NCBI GenBank assembly: GCA_937951685.1
Contig: CALFBG010000176.1
Span: 1 to 64,000 of the forward strand
Length of the DNA: 64,000 nt
Source of the DNA: an uncultured Saprospiraceae bacterium
Lineage (GTDB): Bacteria > Bacteroidota > Bacteroidia > Chitinophagales > Saprospiraceae
Reading direction: 5' to 3'
Part shown: positions 34,483-43,428 of the stretch, piece after piece
How the letters are laid out: each line of letters starts with the position of its first letter
How positions within the stretch are numbered: position 1 is the stretch's first letter
Made by a program: the position numbers and the translations under genes
Notes under the pieces: model-generated
The model's input: the letters and a program-made list of their open reading frames with translations, nothing else
The model's database searches: none
What the model was told of the DNA's origin: nothing

Positions 34483-35337
34483 ATGTTCAAAAGATTACTG
34501 GGTCTTGCTCCAAAATTGGAGGCAGATGGCTCTTACAGTCCTTCAAGGGTTGCTTTGTGGATGGCAACTTCTGCTAAAACTGATTTTGAAAAAATCTCTT
34601 ACCCAAAATATCAAGGAAAGCAGTCAAAAATTTTGGTGATTTTTACGGAACAAAAAAACATGACCATGCAAAATGGTAAAATGTTTTCTACGGGCAACCA
34701 TCCAGTAGAATCCCTTGTACCAATGTTACATCTAAAAAATGCAGGGTTTGATTTTGAAATCGCTACGCTAACGGGAAAACCAGTCGTTTTCGAAATGTGG
34801 GCTTTCCCAAATAAAGACGAGAACGTACAAGCTATTTACAAAGCATATAAGTCAAGCTTTGAGCAACCCAAGAAATTGCAAGCATTTGTTGATCATTCCC
34901 TTACGGATTCTGCCTCTTACGCAGCAGTGTTTGTACCCGGTGGGCATGGAGCTATGCTAGGTATTCCCGAAGACAAAAATGTTGGAAAAATATTGAGATG
35001 GGCGCAGGAAGAAGGTCTGTTTACAATAACGCTTTGTCATGGACCAAGTTCCCTTTTAGCAACCACTTTGGATAATCAGAAATTTTTATATGATGGATAT
35101 AAAATGGCCGTGTTTCCTGATTCTGTTGACAAACAAACGCCAATGATTGGCTACTTGCCAGGGCATATGCCTTGGGGCTTAAGTGAAAAATTAAAGCATT
35201 TAGGAGCCACTATTGTGAATACAAAGTCAGATGATACTGTTTGCTTAGATAGGAAACTAATCACTGGCGCAAGTCCATTAGCATCGGATAAATTGGGGAA
35301 ATTAGCAGCTAATACTTTACTAAAAGAATTGAGCTAA
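34483..35337 (+). CDS. hchA: Hsp31-type DJ-1/PfpI protein (chaperone/glyoxalase III)
   Basis: A 284-residue member of the large Hsp31 subgroup of the DJ-1 superfamily. The nucleophile Cys185 lies in TITLCHGPSSLL, His186 follows it, and Glu76 in GNHPVESL is the partner acid. Extended N-terminal and lid regions (MWAFPNKDENV, PGHMPWGL) set it apart from small PfpI proteins. E. coli Hsp31 removes methylglyoxal and acts as a holding chaperone; the same is expected here in the cytoplasm. The preceding Crp/Fnr gene suggests stress-responsive expression. Confidence 0.87.
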   Translation: MFKRLLGLAPKLEADGSYSPSRVALWMATSAKTDFEKISYPKYQGKQSKILVIFTEQKNMTMQNGKMFSTGNHPVESLVPMLHLKNAGFDFEIATLTGKPVVFEMWAFPNKDENVQAIYKAYKSSFEQPKKLQAFVDHSLTDSASYAAVFVPGGHGAMLGIPEDKNVGKILRWAQEEGLFTITLCHGPSSLLATTLDNQKFLYDGYKMAVFPDSVDKQTPMIGYLPGHMPWGLSEKLKHLGATIVNTKSDDTVCLDRKLITGASPLASDKLGKLAANTLLKELS

Positions 35338-35446
35338 AACTTACTTTCAACGGTTCAATTGTCAATATGGTCTAGATTGCGATATGGCATTTAATGAAAC
35401 GGTCAACGAGGAATGATTATTTGGTACTATTGGGTACAACAAATCA

Positions 35447-35483
35447 CAAAAGCCCGGAACACAATTCGTATTCCGGGCTTTTG
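35447..35483. terminator. Strong bidirectional terminator between hchA and the DEAD-box gene
   Basis: CAAAAGCCCGGAA (35447-35459) pairs perfectly over 13 bases with TTCCGGGCTTTTG (35471-35483), with A- and T-runs on either side of the GC core. It separates two convergent genes. Confidence 0.85.
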
Positions 35484-35511
35484 TCCTATCTGGCGATAAA
35501 GTAATAACTAG

Positions 35512-36747
35512 TTAGCGCTTAGTGAAACGGCGTTTTCCTCCACCACCTTTTTTACGGTGTTTCCCAAAACTCTTGCGCGGTGGTCGTTTATTTGGATCAT
35601 AGACTGGTCCTTCGCCCAATGCCTTCGGTAGCGGAATCTTTAAAATGTCCATTTTAATCAATTGTTCGATATTGTGAAAACGAGCCTGATCTTTATCGGA
35701 GATGAAGGTCAGTGCCACCCCCGTCGCATCCGCTCTCGCCGTTCTTCCGATCCGGTGAACATAATCTTCCGCATCTTGTGGGACATCGTAATTGATGACT
35801 AAACTAATACCTTTGATATCAATACCCCGCGCCAAAATATCAGTGGCGACGAGAATCTGTGTTTTATTGCTTTTGAAGTCCAATAGCGCTTGTTCTCGCT
35901 CTTTTTGTTCTAAATCCGAAGAGATCGCTTGCACCGCATATTTCTTATGTTTGAGCGCGAGGGTAATCTCTCTCACCATTTTCTTCGTAGAAGTGAAAAT
36001 AATAATGCTAGGATAGTTTTTCTTACCTGAAAGTAAGCTTTCGATCAAATTGATTTTCTGACTGTCATACGCAAGATAAGCCCCTTGAAGCACCCCTTCC
36101 GCAGGTTTCGAAATTGCAATATTAAGCTGAACAGGATCTTTTAAAATCTTACTCGTTAGCGATCTAATCTTAGAAGGCATCGTCGCAGAAAAAAGCAAGT
36201 TTTGCCGCTGTTTTGGAAGTTTAGAAACAATCTTAGCAATATCATCAGAAAAACCCATGTCTAGCATCCGATCAGCTTCGTCTAAAACTAGATGCTGTAA
36301 ATGATCTAATTTGACGTACCCCATATTCAAGTGAGCAATCAACCGACCAGGCGTCGCAATGACGATGTCTGCACCAGATTTCAACGCTTGTTTTTGTTGG
36401 TCCCAACTCGTGCTGCTTCCTCCTCCGTATACCGGAATCGAACTAATCCCCATGAAATAACTAAACCCTTCGACTTGTTGGTCGATTTGTAAAGCAAGTT
36501 CTCGGGTAGGAGCAATTACTAAGGTGTTGATGCTTTCTTTGCGATCAGGATTACTAGCAATCGCATTTAAGATCGGAAGTAAAAAGGCGGCGGTCTTACC
36601 CGTTCCCGTTTGGGCACAAGCAATAATGTCTCTTTTAGCTAAAATAACGGGAATCGCTTGCTCTTGTATTGGAGTTGGTTGTGTAAAACCCATCGCCGCT
36701 AAGGCTTCGCATAATTCTGGTGTAAAATTGAAATCCTCGAATGTCAT
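35512..36747 (-). CDS. DEAD-box RNA helicase, RhlE-like
   Basis: A 411-residue ATP-dependent RNA helicase. Motifs in order: Q motif GFTQPTPIQEQAIP, motif I AQTGTGKTA, Ia PTRELALQ, II DEAD in LVLDEADRMLDMGF, III SAT, IV IIIFTSTKK, V VATDILARGIDI and VI HRIGRTARA. The C-terminal tail is short and basic (GKHRKKGGGGKRRFTKR), suited to RNA binding. It probably helps ribosome assembly or RNA turnover at low temperature. It appears monocistronic. Confidence 0.95.
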   Translation of the reverse strand: MTFEDFNFTPELCEALAAMGFTQPTPIQEQAIPVILAKRDIIACAQTGTGKTAAFLLPILNAIASNPDRKESINTLVIAPTRELALQIDQQVEGFSYFMGISSIPVYGGGSSTSWDQQKQALKSGADIVIATPGRLIAHLNMGYVKLDHLQHLVLDEADRMLDMGFSDDIAKIVSKLPKQRQNLLFSATMPSKIRSLTSKILKDPVQLNIAISKPAEGVLQGAYLAYDSQKINLIESLLSGKKNYPSIIIFTSTKKMVREITLALKHKKYAVQAISSDLEQKEREQALLDFKSNKTQILVATDILARGIDIKGISLVINYDVPQDAEDYVHRIGRTARADATGVALTFISDKDQARFHNIEQLIKMDILKIPLPKALGEGPVYDPNKRPPRKSFGKHRKKGGGGKRRFTKR

Positions 36748-37345
36748 ATGTAGACTTCTTGTCGTGTTAATCTTGAAATTATTCTTTCAGTTGTGTCCGC
36801 AAAAAACGGAATCTATCTTTTGTAAAGTTGGTTAAAATTTTCGATAAGCCAATTACAAAATAGGAAAAATATAGTTTTAAGCACCAATCCGATCAAATTA
36901 AAGGTATTTCTTATTTAATTTGAACCGTTTCCTGCGCTTATCTGGCTTTTTATCCAAAAAGTAGGTCACGCTAAGGGCATACGAGGCTTTTATGGAGTTT
37001 TTAAACAACTTCAATGTATAAAATGGATGCTTGCTAGTGCCTTTCGCTTTATAAGTTCATATACGCATTCCTTTTAATAAGGTTACAGGCCTAAAAGGGA
37101 CTAAATTGAGCTTGAAATGACAAGTATTTATTATTTAAGTGTTAAAATTATCTTAAGAGGAATACTTTTGTTGCTATTTGGCGTTATTTTCTAAAGCTTT
37201 AAGGTATTAACTTATAAATTAGCTGACAAGTTGTTTTGGAGTTTAGAAAATAGAATGTTTTTGGAAAGCCTCTAGGAACAACTTTATTAAAGTTCTAAGC
37301 GCTTTTAAGCTTTAAGGCAGCAGCTTGTAATAGAAAATAACGCAT

Positions 37346-37403
37346 AAAAAAGCCAGTAATTGTGATTGTAGTTGTTTGTTGATGTGTTTTAATCGGCTTT
37401 TTT
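37346..37403. terminator. AT-flanked hairpin, possible bidirectional terminator
   Basis: AAAAAAGCC (37346-37354) and GGCTTTTTT (37395-37403) pair across a 40-base loop. In the minus direction it could end the fructosamine-kinase-like transcript, whose stop lies about 155 bases away. Confidence 0.4.
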
Positions 37404-37473
37404 TCATTTCTAGGTTCGATCAAAGAACTGGGAATCATTAACTGTTTTTAGTTGGTTTTGTTTGTTAGATATT

Positions 37474-37507
37474 AAGGATACAACTTTGGTTGTATCCTTA
37501 TTTTTTT
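37474..37507 (+). terminator. Plus-oriented intrinsic terminator without an upstream plus gene
   Basis: AAGGATACAAC (37474-37484) and GTTGTATCCTT (37489-37499) form an 11-base-pair stem with loop TTTG, followed by ATTTTTTT on the plus strand only. Confidence 0.7.
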
Positions 37508-37559
37508 ACCTCATTTTTTTAGTTAAAAACGTTTACTTTAGCAGCAATGATCGAGCTCG

Positions 37560-38432
37560 CTACTGGTATTTTTTTAAAATACGAACCACCTGTCCCAAGA
37601 ATGCTACGCCAAAAAGATTGACGTGTACCAACAAATAATAAAGTTGATAAATTTCTAATCGTTCCTCGTAATCTTTTTCTAGCGGAAAACTTTGCTGGTA
37701 ATGCTCATAAAATGCTGCTGGAAATCCACCAAAAAGTCGCGTCATGGCGAGATCCATTTCTCGATGTCCAAAGTATACCGCAGGATCAATTAAAATGGGT
37801 TTTTGCCCCAGTCCGACCATGGTGTTTCCACGCCATAAGTCACCGTGTAAAAGACTTGGTTTTTCTTCGGGAAGTAGTTGGGCTAATCGCTGATAGAGCC
37901 GCTCAAATTGTTGTTGGATACTACCGGAGAGTATCCCTTGATCAACGCCTTTCTTGATTTGTGGCTGTAGCCGTTCGCTTAATAAAAAATCAATCCATTT
38001 GGCTTTTGGTCGATTGGATTGGGGTAATTTTCCAATGTAATTATCATGGTCCAAACCAAAGTTAGTAGAACTAATGCGATGTAATTGAGCTAAGGCTTTT
38101 CCTAGATTTCCCCAGTAAGCCGTCCGTGCCGTTTCGGTAGGAAGAAAACGAAGTATCAAAAAAGCGTGTTGCCCAACACAATTTGTATTTATAACCTCGG
38201 GAACGCTGCAAGCGCTTGCTTGGCGCAAATAGGCTAGTCCGAGGGCTTCTTTTTGAAACATATCTTCCGCAAAATTCGCCGTATTGTATTTAATGAAATA
38301 AGCTACTTCTCCAACTTTAAATCGATAAGCAACATTGATGTCTCCGCCAGTAAGAGGCGTGAGTTCCCGAATCGGTTTTTCAAAAAAATGCTCACAGTAG
38401 GCGAGGATTAAGGAAGGAAATTTCTTTGGCAT
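37560..38432 (-). CDS. Fructosamine kinase family protein
   Basis: A 290-residue kinase of the fructosamine-3-kinase/ketosamine kinase group, which phosphorylates sugar adducts on protein amines so they fall off. The frame is open from a TTG at 38459, but the ATG at 38432 (MPKKFPSLILAYCEHFF) is the better start. Landmarks: LTGGDINVAYRFKVG nucleotide loop, FIKYN with the ATP-binding lysine, the catalytic HGDLWRGN, and metal-binding DPAVYFGHREMDLAM. The fold is aminoglycoside-phosphotransferase-like. It acts alone as far as the context shows. Confidence 0.85.
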   Translation of the reverse strand: MPKKFPSLILAYCEHFFEKPIRELTPLTGGDINVAYRFKVGEVAYFIKYNTANFAEDMFQKEALGLAYLRQASACSVPEVINTNCVGQHAFLILRFLPTETARTAYWGNLGKALAQLHRISSTNFGLDHDNYIGKLPQSNRPKAKWIDFLLSERLQPQIKKGVDQGILSGSIQQQFERLYQRLAQLLPEEKPSLLHGDLWRGNTMVGLGQKPILIDPAVYFGHREMDLAMTRLFGGFPAAFYEHYQQSFPLEKDYEERLEIYQLYYLLVHVNLFGVAFLGQVVRILKKYQ

Positions 38433-38536
38433 ATTGCTTTTTATTGCGTATAGATTCAAAATGAGTAAAAGCTATTCATCCACGGATCAATAGCTTTTAA
38501 GGGTATGCTTACATTTTTAGAATGGAGCGTACACGT

Positions 38537-38584
38537 AAGTACTAATACAATTGAATGGCAAAGTAATTTTGTCTTAGTACTAAA
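38537..38584. repeat. Intergenic repeat copy 2 (imperfect inverted repeat)
   Basis: AGTACTAATAC (38538-38548) and GTCTTAGTACT (38571-38581) are inverted arms (10 of 11 matches) around TTGAATGGCAAAGTAATTTT. The segment 38542-38584 matches 152-194 closely, with 36 of the first 39 bases identical. Confidence 0.6.
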
Positions 38585-38589
38585 GTAGA

Positions 38590-39318
38590 TTATAAACGAT
38601 TCTTATTGATGATCGCCAGCAATTCTTCTCGGTAATTCTTACCAATTGGAATATGTTTCGCTTGCCCTTTTTCCGTAATCTCAATCATGTTACCAACAAC
38701 GGCGTTGATCTTATTGACATTGACGATGTACGAACGATGAATCCGCTTAAAAAGTTGTTGTGGTAACTTGTCTTCCAAGCTTTTCATAGTTTGTAAAGTA
38801 ATCACTCGATTATCATTTTGGCGAATGATAACATAATCCTTCAATCCTTCAATGTAAACAATATCTTCATATTTTACCTTGATTAATTTCTTATCTGCTT
38901 TTACGAAAATAAAATCGGGTCCATCAGCTTCTTTAACGACTGCGGGTTCTCCTTTACGTTGCAATTCAACTTGTTCAAGTGCTTTATTGGTTGCTTTGAT
39001 AAAACGCTCAAAAGAAATCGGCTTAAGCAAATAATCGATCGCATTTAACTCAAATCCTTCCAAAGCATAATTGGCATAAGCAGTAGTAAAAATAACTAAA
39101 GGTGGCTTGGCTAAGGTCTTCAAAAAATCAATTCCCGTTAATTGCGGCATTTGAATATCCAAAAACATTAAATCAATATCGTGATCCTTCAACGCTTGAT
39201 TCGCTTCTAAGGCATTATTACATTTCTGTACCAGGTTAATTTCTGGCATTTTGTCAAGGTAAGTTTCAAGCACGTCTAGGGCTAAAGGTTCGTCGTCAAC
39301 AATGATGGCATTTATCAT
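38590..39318 (-). CDS. LytTR-type response regulator
   Basis: A 242-residue two-component regulator with a receiver domain (phospho-acceptor Asp54 in LMFLDIQMPQLTG, acidic pocket DDE at 8-10, conserved Lys in LLKPISF) and a LytTR DNA-binding domain from about residue 133 (FIFVKADKKLIKVKYEDIVYIEG, RIHRSYIVNVNKI). It lies 33 bases downstream of its histidine kinase on the same strand. Such LytS/LytTR pairs are common in Bacteroidota and the regulon is unknown here. Confidence 0.93.
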   Translation of the reverse strand: MINAIIVDDEPLALDVLETYLDKMPEINLVQKCNNALEANQALKDHDIDLMFLDIQMPQLTGIDFLKTLAKPPLVIFTTAYANYALEGFELNAIDYLLKPISFERFIKATNKALEQVELQRKGEPAVVKEADGPDFIFVKADKKLIKVKYEDIVYIEGLKDYVIIRQNDNRVITLQTMKSLEDKLPQQLFKRIHRSYIVNVNKINAVVGNMIEITEKGQAKHIPIGKNYREELLAIINKNRL

Positions 39319-39351
39319 AAGGCTATTGTTTTGATTGCGTGATTAAGTTTA

Positions 39352-40401
39352 TCAAAGATTAATGATCAGATTTACACCGTAGGAGTCTGGATTATCTTTG
39401 ATGGTCAGTTCGTATTGTTCGGGGTAAAGTAGATTGAGTCGGCGGCGTACGTTGACCAATCCAATTCCTCCGCTGCGTTTGTGTTCTTGCAAAGGCAAGG
39501 TTTCGGGTTTGCTATTTTCAATAAAAAGATGTACTGATTTATCCTGTACGTCTAAGTAAATATTGACAAATCCGTGGGCGATCTGATTGCTCAAACCGTG
39601 TTTAAAACTATTTTCCAGAAATGGAATAAACATTAAGGGGGCAATTTTTTGATGAAGCACTTGCCCTTGTATTTCAAAATTAATTTCTACATTTTTCCCT
39701 TGTCTCAGTTTTTCGAGATCGAGGTAATTCTTAAGGTAATGAATTTCCTTACTTAAAAGTACGCGTTTTTCGTTACATTCATAAAGCATATAGCGCATCA
39801 TTTCCGAAAGTTTAATCACAATTTCTGGCGCTTTATCCGATTTTTTGAGCGTTAAAGCGTACAGGTTATTCAAGGTATTAAACAGAAAGTGCGGATTGAT
39901 TTGAGACTTTAGAAACTTCAACTCCGATTGCATCGTCTGTGTCTGTAAGTCTTTTCGATCTCGCTGGTATTTCATCCAATCAGAGATGATTTTGAACAGG
40001 GTAGAAGTACCCGCCGCCAAAAAGATGGAGATAAAGTGCCAAATCTGATTGCTAATAATCGTTTCTGGACTTTTAGAAAACAAAGAAAAGATCCAGTAAA
40101 AAATGAAAAGCTTGATGGGGGTAATGATCGCAATGGAAGCCAGCAATAAGAAACAGTAATTCAGGAATTTCTTTTCCGTAAGGTAATTTGGAATTAGGAA
40201 ATATAAGTTGAAATAAACAATCGTTGCGTAAAAGAGTACGTTAACAAACTCCCAAGTCATGGTAAAGGTAAAGCTTTGACTGTAGTCAAAGAAGACTAAA
40301 ATCCACAACAACAATCCCCAAAAAATGGAATGAGATACCCAAGGATTAGAAAAGAAACCCCAAATTTTTCTCCGTATATTTTTCTTAAATGCCGTATCCA
40401 T
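39352..40401 (-). CDS. LytS/YehU-type membrane histidine kinase
   Basis: A 349-residue sensor kinase with four hydrophobic spans in the first 140 residues and a His_kinase domain in which His171 lies in SQINPHFLFNTLNNLYAL. The degenerate ATPase part has PLMFIPFLENSFKHGL (N box) and GGIGLVNVRRRL (G box). There is no separate periplasmic sensor domain, so the signal is probably sensed in or at the membrane. Paired with the LytTR regulator downstream. Confidence 0.93.
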   Translation of the reverse strand: MDTAFKKNIRRKIWGFFSNPWVSHSIFWGLLLWILVFFDYSQSFTFTMTWEFVNVLFYATIVYFNLYFLIPNYLTEKKFLNYCFLLLASIAIITPIKLFIFYWIFSLFSKSPETIISNQIWHFISIFLAAGTSTLFKIISDWMKYQRDRKDLQTQTMQSELKFLKSQINPHFLFNTLNNLYALTLKKSDKAPEIVIKLSEMMRYMLYECNEKRVLLSKEIHYLKNYLDLEKLRQGKNVEINFEIQGQVLHQKIAPLMFIPFLENSFKHGLSNQIAHGFVNIYLDVQDKSVHLFIENSKPETLPLQEHKRSGGIGLVNVRRRLNLLYPEQYELTIKDNPDSYGVNLIINL

Positions 40402-40872
40402 TTTCAGAGTGTATCAACGTGAGGAAATCCATCACTTGCTGATCTGCTTTTTCAAATTAATTTTACGAATTGATGCGTATCGCATCATTTGTTTCTAGAT
40501 TCAACTTCTATATACTGTCTAAAACATAGCTGCAAGTAAGCATTATTCTCCTAAAAGGCTCAACTAAATAGATGAATAAAGACTAGTTTTAGATGAAAAT
40601 CATTTTTTAGTGCTTTCAAGGGCAATTTAGTCATAATTCCGCTTTTGTAAGCTATTATTTTGTGCAATTAGACTTTATGCGCGGCTAGTTTTAAACAACT
40701 TCTCAAAGTTGATCATCCGTATAGCTTTCTTCGAGATCAAGTATTCCCACATTTTAGGATTAGAATAGCACTACTAAATGGAGTTTTTAATCAACTTCTT
40801 TGTATTTTTGCGGCTGAAAACGCTGAAATAAAAACAAAAACAAGTTTTACTTGTTACAAAAAGGCAATCAAG
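40402..40872. other. Intergenic region upstream of the pterin genes
   Basis: No gene is visible. Two copies of a (G)TTTTAAACAACTTC-like motif occur at 40688-40702 and 40783-40798; the second is part of ATGGAGTTTTTAATCAACTTC, nearly the same as ATGGAGTTTTTAAACAACTTC at 36992-37012. Confidence 0.45.
40803..40810 (+). promoter_or_regulatory. -7-like element before the pterin genes
   Basis: TATTTTTG fits TAnnTTTG, 62 bases before the ATG at 40873. No TTTG is found at the usual upstream spacing. Confidence 0.3.
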
Positions 40873-41283
40873 ATGGTTTATCTGACACGAAAGGAGAGAT
40901 TTAATGCTGCCCACAAACTTTGGGTGGACGAATGGAGCGAAGAAAAGAATTTTGCCGTGTTTGGTCGTTGTGCAAATAAGAACTGGCACGGTCATAATTA
41001 CGCTCTGTTTATTACGGTAAAAGGAATGCCCGATCCATTGACAGGCTTTGTAATGGATGCGAAGAAATTGAGTAAACTTGTTAGAGAAAAAGTGATTGAT
41101 AAGTTAGATCACTCGAACCTCAACCTTGATGTAGATTTTGTTCCAGCAAAAATGCAACCCACCACGGAAAATATGGTGATTTTGATCTGGAAGGAATTGG
41201 TAGATCACATTAAAGATTGTGAACTGCACGCCGTTAAATTGTACGAAACTGAAAACATTTACGCTGAGTATTTTGGAGACTAA
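40873..41283 (+). CDS. 6-pyruvoyltetrahydropterin synthase-type protein
   Basis: A 136-residue T-fold enzyme acting on dihydroneopterin triphosphate, the product of FolE. Zinc ligands are His14, His39 and His41. The catalytic cysteine is Cys33 in CANKNWHGH, a C-x5-HGH spacing as in true 6-pyruvoyltetrahydropterin synthases, whereas QueD has C-x3-HGH. The Asp-His pair is in KLDHSNLN and the pterin-anchoring glutamate in LYETENIYAEY. It lies 65 bases before folE on the same strand, so the two probably form a pterin operon. The biological product (tetrahydropterin or a deazapurine precursor) is inferred only from the motif. Confidence 0.87.
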   Translation: MVYLTRKERFNAAHKLWVDEWSEEKNFAVFGRCANKNWHGHNYALFITVKGMPDPLTGFVMDAKKLSKLVREKVIDKLDHSNLNLDVDFVPAKMQPTTENMVILIWKELVDHIKDCELHAVKLYETENIYAEYFGD

Positions 41284-41348
41284 TTTTCTGATATTCAGGG
41301 TGTTTTAATACTTGAATATTCATTTTACACAAACTGTATAAACTAATT

Positions 41349-41945
41349 ATGTCTTACAAGAAAGTAGAAACTTACGATACGGGAATTACTAAGAATCTGA
41401 TCAAAAAATATGAAAGTATTTTAAATAAAATCGGCGAAGATCCAGAACGAGAAGGTTTACTTAAAACGCCAGAACGAGCGGCTAAAGCCATGCAATTTCT
41501 TACCCACGGTTATGACCTCGATGCCAACAAAATTCTCAAGTCGGCAATGTTTAAGGAAGAATATAGCGAAATGGTCGTCGTCAAAGATATTGAAGTCTTT
41601 TCACTTTGCGAACACCATATTTTACCCTTTTTCGGAAAAGCACACGTAGCTTACATTCCTAACGGTCACATCGTAGGATTGAGTAAGATTCCACGGGTAA
41701 TCGACGTTTTTGCTCGTCGTTTGCAAGTCCAAGAGCGTTTAACACACGAAATTTTACACTGTATCCAAAATACGATGAATCCCGTCGGCGTTGCGGTAGT
41801 GATCGAAGCGCGACATATGTGCATGATGATGCGGGGCGTACAAAAGCAAAATTCTGTCACGACAACTTCTGCCTTTACCGGAGAATTTGAAAAAGAAGAA
41901 ACAAGAAGTGAGTTTTTGCACCTCATTGGTACTAAATTACACTAA
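41349..41945 (+). CDS. folE: GTP cyclohydrolase I
   Basis: Converts GTP to 7,8-dihydroneopterin triphosphate, the entry to folate and pterin pathways. The 198 residues include [13 protein letters not shown], the zinc and active-site block [18 protein letters not shown], and the late [14 protein letters not shown] with the third zinc ligand. Directly downstream of the PTPS-type gene; followed within 10 bases by a 17-base-pair perfect hairpin. Confidence 0.96.
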   Translation: MSYKKVETYDTGITKNLIKKYESILNKIGEDPEREGLLKTPERAAKAMQFLTHGYDLDANKILKSAMFKEEYSEMVVVKDIEVFSLCEHHILPFFGKAHVAYIPNGHIVGLSKIPRVIDVFARRLQVQERLTHEILHCIQNTMNPVGVAVVIEARHMCMMMRGVQKQNSVTTTSAFTGEFEKEETRSEFLHLIGTKLH

Positions 41946-41954
41946 ATGAAAAGC

Positions 41955-41990
41955 GTAAGTATGGACGTAAACCTTTACGTCCATACTTAC
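41955..41990 (+). terminator. 17-bp perfect hairpin after folE
   Basis: GTAAGTATGGACGTAAA (41955-41971) and TTTACGTCCATACTTAC (41974-41990) are fully complementary with a 2-base gap. No T-run follows, so it may stabilise the 3' end or bind a protein rather than terminate by itself. Confidence 0.6.
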
Positions 41991-42102
41991 ACTTATTAAA
42001 TGAATCGCTGGTTCTGTGCCAGACAATCGTTTTTTTTTGCTTTTATACACTTTATAAAAGCATTTAATTTAACGAGCTTTCCAAATATTTTGACCAAGTG
42101 CT

Positions 42103-42110
42103 TATATTTG
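42103..42110 (+). promoter_or_regulatory. -7-like element before fabD
   Basis: TATATTTG fits TAnnTTTG about 94 bases before the fabD ATG. The nearest TTTG upstream is only 10 bases away, so the -33 partner is unclear. Confidence 0.35.
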
Positions 42111-42203
42111 TCCCATCAAACCAAATCTGATAAGTGTTCTTTGGATAAAATCAGTAAATTGTTACTTAATTTTATCTGAGCATTTACAAATAAAAAACAT
42201 CAT

Positions 42204-43082
42204 ATGAGAGCATTTGTTTTTCCGGGACAAGCCTCCCAATTCGAAGGGATGGGAAAAGACCTTTATGAAACTTCTGAAGTCGCCAAAGAAACTTTTGAAG
42301 CCGCAAATCAAATTTTAGGCTTCCGATTGAGTGACGTTATGTTCGAAGGAACCGCAGAAGATCTAATGGAAACGCGCATTACTCAGCCCGCCGTTTTCTT
42401 ACATTCCATCGTCAAAGCAAGAATGAATCGAGAAAATTTTGATCCCGCTGCCGTAGCAGGACATTCTTTGGGCGAATTTTCTGCCTTAGTAGCGAATGGG
42501 GTGCTATCTTTTGAAGATGGCTTACTGCTCGTACAAAAGCGCGCGCTTGCCATGCAGGAAGCTTGTGAAAAAAGAGCGGGTACGATGGCAGCGATTGTTG
42601 GTTTAGAGGATGAAGTCGTTCAGGAAATTTGTGCAAACATCGAAGCCCTAGTCGTTCCTGCCAATTATAATTGTCCGGGGCAATTGGTGATTTCTGGAAC
42701 GGTAGAAGGGGTAGAAGCAGCCATGCTAAAAATGGAAGCCGCCGGCGCTAGAAAGATTGTGCGACTCGCCGTTAGCGGTGCTTTTCATTCGCCACTAATG
42801 GAACCGGCTAAAGATCAACTCAAAGCGTCGATTGATCAGGTGAATTTTCAACCCGCCACTTGTCCTATTTACCAAAATTTTACAGCAAAAGCCGAAACGG
42901 ATCCCGCACTCATCAAGCAAAACTTGATTGATCAACTTACGGCTCCGGTGCGTTGGACAGAAACGATTCAAAACATGATTGCCGATGGAATGGAAAGTTT
43001 CGCAGAAGTCGGTGGAAAAGGAAAAACCTTGCGGGCAATGATTCGACGAATCAATCGGGAGATTCCTTCTGAAGTTTTCTAA
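42204..43082 (+). CDS. fabD: Malonyl-CoA:ACP transacylase
   Basis: Loads malonyl groups onto acyl carrier protein for fatty acid synthesis. Over 292 residues: FPGQASQFEGMGKDL at 6-20, the nucleophile Ser88 in GHSLGEFSAL, the substrate-binding arginine in QKRALAMQ, the catalytic histidine in AVSGAFHSPLM, and a late EVGGKGKTL. Monocistronic in appearance, away from other fab genes. Confidence 0.95.
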   Translation: MRAFVFPGQASQFEGMGKDLYETSEVAKETFEAANQILGFRLSDVMFEGTAEDLMETRITQPAVFLHSIVKARMNRENFDPAAVAGHSLGEFSALVANGVLSFEDGLLLVQKRALAMQEACEKRAGTMAAIVGLEDEVVQEICANIEALVVPANYNCPGQLVISGTVEGVEAAMLKMEAAGARKIVRLAVSGAFHSPLMEPAKDQLKASIDQVNFQPATCPIYQNFTAKAETDPALIKQNLIDQLTAPVRWTETIQNMIADGMESFAEVGGKGKTLRAMIRRINREIPSEVF

Positions 43083-43428
43083 AATAACTTCAAACTTTAA
43101 AAGCCAAATAAATAAGCCTAGTCGTTAACTTGTCGCAACTTTTAGAAGTTAAACGGAGCTATTTGTCAAATAAAAATTTGGAAAATAGCTCCATTTCTTA
43201 CATTTTGGTATAAATAATGAAATAGCTTAAGTATGGCTTTAGGTTTTTAGGATTGCAATAAATGGTACGAAATTCATTTTACCGCGGTACGCGCGCAGGA
43301 ATAGCATTTTAAATCCACTCCGCATTAGGCATTAATTTATTGTAAAGCCTCGCAAATAATTGAAGCTATTGCAAACACGAGCTACCAATAACTGCGGTGT
43401 TTGTATGTACTAAACTAAATGATCCAAT
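43083..43428. other. Intergenic region with a hairpin
   Basis: No gene. GGAGCTATTT (43155-43164) pairs with AAATAGCTCC (43183-43192), a possible weak terminator for fabD. Palindromic ACCGCGGT occurs in TTTTACCGCGGTACG near 43277-43291. Confidence 0.4.

Larger units (their letters stand above)
36748..37559. other. 812-base intergenic region with hairpins but no gene
   Basis: No supported reading frame. It holds a copy of GTTTTTAAACAACTTCA (36997-37013), an AAAAAAGCC/GGCTTTTTT hairpin (37346-37403) and a plus-oriented terminator (37474-37507). Both flanking genes are on the minus strand, so a plus-strand noncoding transcript is possible. Confidence 0.5.
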
